From UBA10939 sp050942745 (GTDB lineage Bacteria; Myxococcota; Myxococcia; Myxococcales; UBA5297), in NCBI GenBank assembly GCA_050942745.1, contig JBMNNX010000087.1, positions 1 to 22,576 on the forward strand: a stretch of DNA of 22,576 bases, given 5' to 3'. The notes under the pieces are model-generated. The model ran no database searches. It was not told the DNA's origin and saw nothing but the letters and a program-made list of their open reading frames with translations. The translations under genes were made by a program, and so were the position numbers. Shown one piece after another: positions 1 to 5,521 of this stretch. Each line of letters opens with the position of its first letter. Position 1 is the stretch's first letter.

Positions 1-513
1 CTGCTCAAGAGCGCGTGTCGGGCGAAGGACCCCGTCATCTTCTTCGAGAGCGAGCGGCTCTATCCAATCAGAGGCGAGGTGCCCGAGGGCGAATACACGA
101 TCCCCATCGGCGTCGCCGACGTGAAGCGCGAGGGCGGCGACGTCACCATCGTCTGCTGGGGCAGGATGGTCCACACCGCGCTCGAGGGTGCCAAGTTGCT
201 CGAGGCGGACGGCATCGATGTGGAGGTGGTTGACCTGCGCACGCTGCGCCCTTGGGATCGGGAGCGTGTCGCCGCCAGCGTCGCCAAGACCCATCGCTGC
301 GTGGTGGTCGAGGAGGGCTGGCCGCAGTGCGGCATGGGAGCGACGGTCGCCGACTTCGTCCAGCGCGAGTGCTTCGACGACCTCGACGCCCCGGTTACCC
401 GGGTCCACAGCGCAGACGTGCCCATGTCCTACAACAAGCACCACGAGGAGCTGATCCTGCCCGATGGTCAAAAGGTGGCCGAGGCAGCGAGGATGATCAG
501 CTACGCGGAGTGA
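1..513 (+). CDS. pdhB: Pyruvate dehydrogenase E1 component, beta subunit (3' part)
   Basis: The frame is open from base 1, so the 5' end lies outside the window; 170 codons remain. The visible part covers the end of the pyrimidine-binding domain (PVIFFESERLY) and the transketolase C-terminal domain (GDVTIVCWGRMVHTALEGAK, then EVVDLRTLRPWDRE and VVVEEGWPQCGMGA). These are hallmarks of the alpha2beta2-type E1 beta chain, which with E1 alpha and thiamine diphosphate decarboxylates pyruvate and acetylates the E2 lipoyl group. An E2 gene starts 27 bp downstream on the same strand, which favours pyruvate dehydrogenase over an unrelated transketolase-like protein. A branched-chain or acetoin dehydrogenase E1 beta is the alternative, but the typical PDH C-terminus (MSYNKHHEELILPDGQKV) argues against it. 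Confidence 0.93.
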   Translation: MLKSACRAKDPVIFFESERLYPIRGEVPEGEYTIPIGVADVKREGGDVTIVCWGRMVHTALEGAKLLEADGIDVEVVDLRTLRPWDRERVAASVAKTHRCVVVEEGWPQCGMGATVADFVQRECFDDLDAPVTRVHSADVPMSYNKHHEELILPDGQKVAEAARMISYAE

Positions 514-540
514 TCGCAGCACCGCAGAACGGAGCGAGAA

Positions 541-1791
541 ATGGCGACGGCGATCGTGATGCCCAAGCTCTCGGACACGATGACCGAGGGCAAGATCCTG
601 AAGTGGAACAAGAAGGAAGGCGACTCGATCGAGGCCGGCGATGCGCTCGCCGACGTGGAGACCGACAAGGCGACCCTCGAGCTCGAGGCCTACGAGAGCG
701 GCAATCTCCTCAAGATTCTGGTGCCCGAAGGCAGCAGTGCACCAGTGGGCGCGACCGTCGCGGTGTCCGGCGAGAAGGGCGAGGACATCTCCTCGTTCGT
801 GTCGGAAGCGCCAAAGGCGGAGGCAAAGCCGCAGCCCAAGGAGAAGCCGAAGGAGGCGGCGAAGCCCGCCGAGATGCCGCGTCACCCGGTCCGCGAGATA
901 CCGCGAGCAACCCCGACCCCGGGCCGGATCCTCGCTTCCCCGCTCGCCCGAAGGATGGCCCGCGACAGCGGCGTAGATCTCTCGGCCGTCAAGGGCAGCG
1001 GGCCCGGGGGCCGCATCGTGGCCCGCGACATCGAGGAGGCCGTACGGCGCGCGCCTGCCGCTGTGCCGGTTCCGGCGCCCGCCGTCCCGCTGCTCCTGGA
1101 GATGCCCGCCCGACCGGCCGAAGCGACGCTCGATCTGACCGGAATGCGCCGGGTCATCGCCGAGCGGATGAGCCAGTCGAAGCGCGAGGCGCCCCACTTC
1201 TACCTCTCGGTCGAGGTGGACATGGAGGCCGTCGAGGAGGTGCGCCGGCAGCTCAAGGGCGCCGGGGCGCGCGTTTCGGTCAACGACTTCATGTTGAAGG
1301 CCGCCGGCTTTGCGCTCCTCAAGGTCCCGGAGGCCAACCGCGTCTTCGAGGGCGACCACCTCCGCCAGCTCGCCAGCGTTGACGTCGCGATGGCGGTTGC
1401 CCTTCCCGACGGGCTCATCTCTCCGGTCGTGCGCGGGATCGATCGGATCGGCCTGCTTCAGGTCGGCGCCGTCGCGCGGGATCTCGCCGAGCGCGCCCGA
1501 AGCAAGCGCCTCAAGCCTGAGGAGTACGCCGGCGGGAGCGTCACCGTCTCCAACCTCGGAATGCTCGGCATCGACACGTTCTCGGCGATCATCAACCCAC
1601 CCCAGCCGGCCATCCTCGCCGTCGGCACGGTCGCCGAGCGGCCCGCGGTCGTCGACGGCAAGGTGGTCGCGCGCAAGCGAGCCTGGGTCACGCTGTCGGG
1701 CGACCACCGCGTCATCGACGGCGCGGTGGGAGCGCGCTACCTTGGAGCGGTCAGGGACGGGCTCGAGCACCCGCTCGTCTTGATGGCCTGA
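541..1791 (+). CDS. pdhC: Dihydrolipoamide acetyltransferase, E2 of pyruvate dehydrogenase
   Basis: The 416-residue protein has the full E2 order. A single lipoyl domain spans about residues 1-80, with the lipoylated lysine K43 in ETDKA. A Pro/Ala/Lys-rich linker follows, then a peripheral subunit-binding domain at about 129-168 (ILASPLARRMARDSG ... GSGPGGRIVARDIEEA), and a catalytic acyltransferase domain from about 195 to the end. The active-site motif is H389-R-V-I-D393-G. It transfers the acetyl group from lipoamide to CoA in the cytoplasm. The ATG at 541 has a purine-rich GGAGCGAG stretch just upstream. It sits 27 bp after the E1 beta gene, so the two are probably co-transcribed. No E3 gene follows. 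One lipoyl domain, not the two or three of some proteobacterial E2s, is the only notable trait. Confidence 0.95.
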   Translation: MATAIVMPKLSDTMTEGKILKWNKKEGDSIEAGDALADVETDKATLELEAYESGNLLKILVPEGSSAPVGATVAVSGEKGEDISSFVSEAPKAEAKPQPKEKPKEAAKPAEMPRHPVREIPRATPTPGRILASPLARRMARDSGVDLSAVKGSGPGGRIVARDIEEAVRRAPAAVPVPAPAVPLLLEMPARPAEATLDLTGMRRVIAERMSQSKREAPHFYLSVEVDMEAVEEVRRQLKGAGARVSVNDFMLKAAGFALLKVPEANRVFEGDHLRQLASVDVAMAVALPDGLISPVVRGIDRIGLLQVGAVARDLAERARSKRLKPEEYAGGSVTVSNLGMLGIDTFSAIINPPQPAILAVGTVAERPAVVDGKVVARKRAWVTLSGDHRVIDGAVGARYLGAVRDGLEHPLVLMA

Positions 1792-1813
1792 GCGGCCCGT
1801 GGCCGGCGGCCAT
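1783..1813 (+). terminator. Weak hairpin at the pdhC stop codon
   Basis: ATGGCC (1783-1788) pairs with GGCCAT (1808-1813) and encloses CGGCC/GGCCG (1793-1797 with 1801-1805). The hairpin overlaps the stop codon and has no T-run, so it is at best an RNA-stabilising 3' structure; the better terminator candidate is at 2290-2312. Confidence 0.25.
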
Positions 1814-1973
1814 TGCCCGTCTGCTGACGTGCCGGGGAGGCCGGGGGCTCTTCGGCGCACCGGCTTCCCGAGTCCCCAACTCGCGCCCAGAGCCTCGTGG
1901 CCTGCACCCGCCAGGCTGCCGGCCGGGGGCACTGCCAGGCGCCCCTTCCGACGTGTGCATCGACCTCGGGGCC

Positions 1974-2244
1974 GGGCGCAAAGCCGTACGCCAGCCGTGC
2001 GCTCCTTGCGCCTGGCGGCACCCCGGTTGTTCGCCGCGATCCGCGCGCCGGTCAGGCCGAACCTCGCTTCCGGGGACGCTTGCTGCGCGGAGTCACGTTC
2101 CCTCGGCTTGCGGGGACGGGCGCAAAGCCGTACGCCAGCCGTGCGCCCCTTGCGCCTGGCGGGAGCCCGGTTTTCCGCCGCGATCCGCGCGCCGGTCAGG
2201 CCGAACCTCGCTTCCAGGGACGTCTGCTGCTCGGAGTCGCGTTC
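1974..2244. repeat. Two-copy direct repeat, 127 bp units at 144 bp spacing
   Basis: Copy 1 is 1974-2100 and copy 2 is 2118-2244. Both begin GGGCGCAAAGCCGTACGCC and end GTTC. They align over 127 bp without gaps and differ at about 10 positions (about 92% identity). The 17 bp between them are not clearly repeated. Inside each copy CGCCAG and CTGGCG flank a GCGC/GCGC pair, so each unit could fold into a hairpin. No transposase is near. It may be an extragenic repetitive element or a recent tandem duplication. Confidence 0.9.
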
Positions 2245-2289
2245 TGACCCCGACGAGCCACCGCGCGCGGCGAGCTCGACAGCCGGCGG

Positions 2290-2312
2290 GACGAGAATGG
2301 ACTCGTCTTTTT
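2290..2312 (+). terminator. Candidate intrinsic terminator
   Basis: GACGAG (2290-2295), a six-base loop, CTCGTC (2302-2307) and five Ts (2308-2312), followed by GTTGTG. The stem is short, but the T-run is directly attached, which is rare in this GC-rich sequence. It would end transcripts from the PDH operon and the repeat region before the acetyltransferase gene. Confidence 0.5.
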
Positions 2313-2339
2313 GTTGTGTTCCATCTGACAATACCGACT

Positions 2340-2363
2340 GACCGCTAGCCGGTCGTGCGACCG
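2340..2363 (+). promoter_or_regulatory. Overlapping inverted repeats upstream of the GNAT gene
   Basis: GACCG (2340-2344), CGGTC (2350-2354) and CGACCG (2358-2363) give two mutually exclusive hairpins; the second, CGGTCG-TG-CGACCG at 2350-2363, is a perfect 14-bp palindrome. It ends a few bases before the ribosome binding site (ACGGAGAG). It could be an operator or a small leader switch, but short palindromes are common at this GC content. Confidence 0.3.
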
Positions 2364-2376
2364 ACGGAGAGTCTTC

Positions 2377-2865
2377 ATGGCCTCTGAGCAGCAGCCCGAG
2401 ATCCGCATCGAGACAGCGAAGGGTCCCGGCGACCTCGCCTCGGCGATGGCGATCCGCGAGATCGTCTTCATCGAGGAGCAGCAGGTCCCGCCCGACCTCG
2501 AGCGGGACGACGAGGATTCGACCGCCTTCCACGCGCTCGCGTATCTGGGCGGGCACGCCATCGGCACCGGGCGGCTGGTAGAGCTCGACGCGCCGCCCCA
2601 CGGCGAGAGCGGCCGGTGGGGGCGGGTCGGCCGCATGGCGGTGCTCGAGAGCTACCGCAGGCGTGGAATCGGCCGCCTGATCCTCGAGTGGCTCGAGCGC
2701 GAGGCCGAACGGCGCGGGCTCGAGGGCCTGATGCTCCACGCCCAGGTCTACGTGCAGGACTTCTACGCGCGGCGCGGATATCGACAGACCGGCGCGGTCT
2801 TCGACGAGGCGGGCATCCCGCACATCGAGATGCGCAAGCACCTCGGCCGCGCCCAGAGCCCCTGA
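2377..2865 (+). CDS. GNAT-family N-acetyltransferase
   Basis: This 162-residue protein has the GNAT fold signature. An N-terminal segment IREIVFIEEQQVP followed by an acidic stretch (ERDDED) is typical of the YjcF/ElaA-like clade. The acetyl-CoA pyrophosphate loop is R94-R-R-G-I-G99, and the C-terminal motif is VYVQDFYARRGY. The C-terminus HIEMRKHLG also fits that clade. It would transfer an acetyl group from acetyl-CoA to an amine; the substrate cannot be read from sequence. The ATG has GGAGAG five bases upstream. A lipoprotein gene starts 15 bp after its stop, with its own possible -10 element inside the junction. A function in small-molecule or peptide acetylation is inferred only from the family. 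Confidence 0.85.
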   Translation: MASEQQPEIRIETAKGPGDLASAMAIREIVFIEEQQVPPDLERDDEDSTAFHALAYLGGHAIGTGRLVELDAPPHGESGRWGRVGRMAVLESYRRRGIGRLILEWLEREAERRGLEGLMLHAQVYVQDFYARRGYRQTGAVFDEAGIPHIEMRKHLGRAQSP

Positions 2866-2867
2866 AC

Positions 2868-2873
2868 TATACT
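2868..2873 (+). promoter_or_regulatory. Possible -10 element (TATACT) for a near-leaderless transcript
   Basis: TATACT lies 7 bp before the ATG at 2881, overlapping the end of the acetyltransferase gene. No ribosome binding site separates it from the start codon and no good -35 is visible at 17 bp. If used, the mRNA would start at or next to the ATG. Confidence 0.35.
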
Positions 2874-2880
2874 GGCGCCC

Positions 2881-3348
2881 ATGAAGTCCTCGATTCTCCG
2901 AACCGCCCTGGCGGCTCTTGCGCTCGGCGCGGCGCTCGGGTGCGTGAGCGGTCCGAACCGCCTCGAGCTCTACCGAGCCCTCTCCCAGCCGGCCAAAGAC
3001 GCCTACGACAAGTACCACCAGTTCATGACCGAACCGCGGCAGGAGGCCTACCTCACGGCGAAGAGCGACGAGGAGCGTCAGCGCATGATCGCCGACCTGC
3101 ACGTCGAGGAGCGCCTGGCCCGCTATCCGGACTACATCCAGAAAGCCATCTGGTCGCAGGAGGTCGTCGCGGGCATGGACAAGGAGGCCGTGCTGCTCAC
3201 CTGGGGCCGGCCCGACTCGGTGGAGCGGCCCTTTAGCGAGGACAGCCAGGGCGTTGACCGCGAGATCTGGAGCTTCCGCCGCGGCGCCGGCGACGTTCGC
3301 CGCGTCGAGATTGTCCAGGGTGTCGTCCTCAACGTGGAGCGAAAGTGA
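2881..3348 (+). CDS. Small lipoprotein, BamE/SmpA-like C-terminal motif
   Basis: This 155-residue protein starts with a lipoprotein signal: KSSILR, a hydrophobic run, and lipobox A-L-G-C21, so the mature N-terminus would be lipidated Cys21. The next residue is Val, not Asp, which fits sorting to the outer membrane by the proteobacterial Lol rule. Residues about 98-112 (GMDKEAVLLTWGRPD), followed by EIWSFRRG, resemble the SmpA/OmlA/BamE pattern in which a short helix carries a G-x-P turn. The region 30-95 is charged and helical. The next gene begins within its stop codon (GTGA overlap), implying translational coupling. BamE-like function is a hint only: length and domain boundaries do not match BamE closely, so it is best called a lipoprotein of unknown role. 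Confidence 0.8.
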   Translation: MKSSILRTALAALALGAALGCVSGPNRLELYRALSQPAKDAYDKYHQFMTEPRQEAYLTAKSDEERQRMIADLHVEERLARYPDYIQKAIWSQEVVAGMDKEAVLLTWGRPDSVERPFSEDSQGVDREIWSFRRGAGDVRRVEIVQGVVLNVERK

Positions 3349-4301
3349 CCGCCGCGACGCAGAGGGAGAGGGAAACAGCTGCCCTGGCTTTCCCGCCCGG
3401 GCACCCGCAGGCCGAGGAGGTCGCCGACGCGCTCGTGCGCGCGCGCGCCGCCGAGACGCTCGTCGATCTCTACGACGCCTGGCTTCGACTCCGCGTGGCG
3501 CAGGCGGCCTCGGGCGCCGCGAGGGCCGAGGAGAGCGAGCGGCTCGAGACCCGGGCCAGCTTCCTGCTTAAATCGGTCGAGAGCGCCCGAGCGCTCCAGC
3601 CGGCGCAGCCAGCCCAGGCCAAGCGGAAGGGCAAAGCGCTCAAGAAAGCCGAAGACCCCTACGCAGGCTTCCTCGCGGCCGCCGAAGCCGAGCTCACCGG
3701 TGCCCGCAGGGCCTTGCACGAACGAGCCGAGCGCGAGGAGGAGCTGTTCCGCCGGGAGACAGCCACCTTGCAGGCGACCATCGTCGAGCGCGTCGAGGCC
3801 ATCCTCGGCCACCGCAAGCCTGCCGTCGAAGTGTTCGTCCAGCCCGTTGGCAGCGCGAACGCCCTGTGCCACCTCGCTCGGCCTGGCGAGGAGGAGGCCG
3901 TGCTGCTGCTCAGCTTCGTCCTGTCCGGCAAGCTCCCCACCCGCTACGACGCCTTCTTCGACGACAGCGTCGACGACCTGGCGCTGCCGCCGGCCCGCTT
4001 CTACGAGGAGGACGGCGCGAGCGCCCGGCCTGCCTCGGTCGACGTCGAGGACGCGATCGTATCCGACCCGGCGCGCGCGTTCGTGCCCGTCAAGGGCATG
4101 ATTGCCTTCCGCCTGCCAGAGCGCGAATTCCCGCGCTTTCGCCTCATCAACCGCGGCCCGTTGGCCGAGCTCGAGGCGCGCGAGTCGGCCGGCGCCGCCT
4201 ACTCGCACCTCGTCTCACGCGAGGCGGCCGAGCTGCTGACCGGCTACTTCATCCGTCTCCAGGTCGAAGGCCGGCTCGAGCTCGCGCTCAAAATCGGCTA
4301 A
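3345..4301 (+). CDS. Hypothetical protein, coiled-coil N-terminal half
   Basis: I do not recognise this 318-residue protein. It starts at a GTG that overlaps the TGA of the lipoprotein gene by 4 bp, the strongest evidence that it is translated and linked to that lipoprotein. There is no signal peptide or membrane segment, so it is probably cytoplasmic. Residues about 20-145 are Ala/Glu/Arg-rich and likely coiled coil, interrupted by a basic stretch near 92-102 (KRKGKALKK). The second half is mixed and looks globular (KPAVEVFVQPVGSANALCHLARPG; VPVKGMIAFRLPEREFPRFRLINRGP), ending in GYFIRLQVEGRLELALKIG. No catalytic motif is evident. The coupling suggests a shared envelope-related role, but that is inference. 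Confidence 0.75.
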   Translation: MTAATQRERETAALAFPPGHPQAEEVADALVRARAAETLVDLYDAWLRLRVAQAASGAARAEESERLETRASFLLKSVESARALQPAQPAQAKRKGKALKKAEDPYAGFLAAAEAELTGARRALHERAEREEELFRRETATLQATIVERVEAILGHRKPAVEVFVQPVGSANALCHLARPGEEEAVLLLSFVLSGKLPTRYDAFFDDSVDDLALPPARFYEEDGASARPASVDVEDAIVSDPARAFVPVKGMIAFRLPEREFPRFRLINRGPLAELEARESAGAAYSHLVSREAAELLTGYFIRLQVEGRLELALKIG

Positions 4302-4377
4302 CGCGCGAGCGGACTCCCGGTTAGCCCGAGGGGCGCGCTCGAAATCGAGCACCTGTGTGGGAGCGCAAGAGCCGCTG

Positions 4378-4468
4378 CCCCGGTCACCCCGAGCGAGAGA
4401 CCGGCCCATGGTCCCTTCGACTCCGCTCCCGCCGCTTGCGCGACGGGAGCTACGCTCTGGGCGAACGG
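4378..4468. repeat. Dispersed repeat, locus A
   Basis: Two modules lie side by side in the gap between convergent genes. Module 1 (4378-4411) runs from CCCCGGTCACC to CCCATGG and recurs inverted at 18776-18809 with 2 mismatches in 34. Module 2 (4413-4468) runs from CCCTTCGACTCCGCTCCCG to GGGCGAACGG and recurs at 15937-15992 with 5 mismatches in 56 and no gaps. GCTCCCG and CGGGAGC inside module 2 can pair. The end of module 2 resembles the CTTCGACT...GGGCGAACGG extragenic repeats widespread in bacterial genomes. Confidence 0.8.
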
Positions 4469-4554
4469 GTGGGGCGCTCTGAGCGAGGTCGAGGGTCAGA
4501 GCCCGAGCACGCCCGGGCCCTTCACTCTCAACTCTCGACTCTCGACTGTCGCGC

Positions 4555-5415
4555 CTACTTCGTCTTCAGCAGCCCCAAGTCCGCCGTCCCCACAAGGAAG
4601 GCCGAGGTCGTAAACAGGTTGGCCGAGGTGTCGCCCTTGGCCACTGCCGAGACGTTGACGACATAGTGCGTGTCGGCCTTGGGGAACGCGGTCTTCGGGA
4701 TGGTGATCACCTTGGTCTTCCACTTGTCCGGTCCCGCCACCAGGTCGAGCAGGTCGAGCGGCTCGCTCGGCATATCGGTGTAGGTCGGGCCTTCCTGGGC
4801 CGCGGCGCTCAGCGGCATCACCGTGGTGAAGGCGACGTTGTCGATGGCGGCGCGGGTGATCTGCAGGGGCTCGCCGGCGGCCAGCTCGATGGGCTTGCCC
4901 GGGGTCGCGTGGAACTGCTCGATGCGCTCCTCCTTGGGCGCGACGACCGTCGCGGTGAAGGTCTCTCCGTCCTTCTTGATCGTCAGCTTCACCTCGGCGT
5001 CCGACACGTACTTGAAGTCCGGGTCCTCCTGGCTGTTCAGGCCGTACTTGCCGTCGCCCTTGTCCTCGAGCCTGAACGAGCGGCTGCCTATCGACAGCAC
5101 GGCCTCGGCGCCGGCGATGCCCTTGGGCGCGGCGGTCGGGTCGGAGTTGCGCTCCCCGAAGAAGACCTCGGCGGCCATCTGCGGGCCGAGAGTCGGGATG
5201 AGGCCGCCGTCGGCGGGCAGACCGCCGTCGCTTTCGATGGGGACGCCGCCATCGGGGAAGACCATCTGGTTGAAGTCGTACTCGGGGCTCGACAGGACCG
5301 TGGCGGCGAGCACCTTCTCGGCTTGGATCGACTCGAACAGCTCGCACCCGGAGGCAAAGACAAGCGCGCACGCCAGCGCGAAGACAGCGCGGGCGATCGG
5401 CTTCGTGGATGACAT
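4555..5415 (-). CDS. DGG-rich lipoprotein of unknown function
   Basis: This 286-residue protein has a clear lipoprotein signal: SSTKPIAR, a hydrophobic run and lipobox FASGC24, with Glu at the following position. After it comes a short segment with three Asp-Gly-Gly turns (about residues 52-72), a composition common in myxobacterial surface lipoproteins. The rest is beta-rich (AVLSIGSRSFRLEDKGDGKY; VKLTIKKDGETFTATVV) and ends in a second-strand-like stretch near ADTHYVVNVSAVAKG, suggesting an immunoglobulin-like or similar sandwich; no enzyme motif is visible. The start at 5415 is fixed by AGGAGG (5420-5425 on the complement) and the signal peptide; the frame stays open far upstream but without signal features. 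It is divergent from the cyclase gene. TACTCT on the minus strand at 5446-5451 is a weak -10 candidate. Confidence 0.85.
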   Translation of the reverse strand: MSSTKPIARAVFALACALVFASGCELFESIQAEKVLAATVLSSPEYDFNQMVFPDGGVPIESDGGLPADGGLIPTLGPQMAAEVFFGERNSDPTAAPKGIAGAEAVLSIGSRSFRLEDKGDGKYGLNSQEDPDFKYVSDAEVKLTIKKDGETFTATVVAPKEERIEQFHATPGKPIELAAGEPLQITRAAIDNVAFTTVMPLSAAAQEGPTYTDMPSEPLDLLDLVAGPDKWKTKVITIPKTAFPKADTHYVVNVSAVAKGDTSANLFTTSAFLVGTADLGLLKTK

Positions 5416-5505
5416 GCAACCTCCTGAACCGGCCAAGGGGCTTCTAGAGTAGCAGGAGGCCGCGCGGGCGCTATTTTGAACTTTGGCGCCCGAGGGCCCT
5501 GCCGC

Positions 5506-5511
5506 TAGACT
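5506..5511 (+). promoter_or_regulatory. Possible -10 element (TAGACT) before the cyclase gene
   Basis: TAGACT lies 10 bp before the GTG at 5522. It would put the transcript start within a few bases of that codon, so this supports the GTG over the TTG at 5483, which lies upstream of the element. No matching -35 is visible. Confidence 0.3.
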
Positions 5512-5521
5512 CGCGCGCGTC

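Larger units (their letters stand above)
1792..2376. other. Gene-free stretch after the PDH operon
   Basis: This 585-bp gap holds the 144-bp-spaced direct repeats, a terminator-like hairpin with a T-run, and a set of overlapping short inverted repeats just before the acetyltransferase gene. Several frames stay open across it, but their products are Arg/Ala/Pro-rich low-complexity sequences shared between frames, as expected from GC-rich non-coding DNA whose repeat spacing is a multiple of three. Confidence 0.7.

Noticed and set aside
1799..2348. Overlapping open frames across the 144-bp-spaced repeats, giving duplicated peptides.
   Set aside because: All three forward frames stay open only because the spacing is divisible by three in GC-rich DNA; products are low-complexity, and no start signal is evident.
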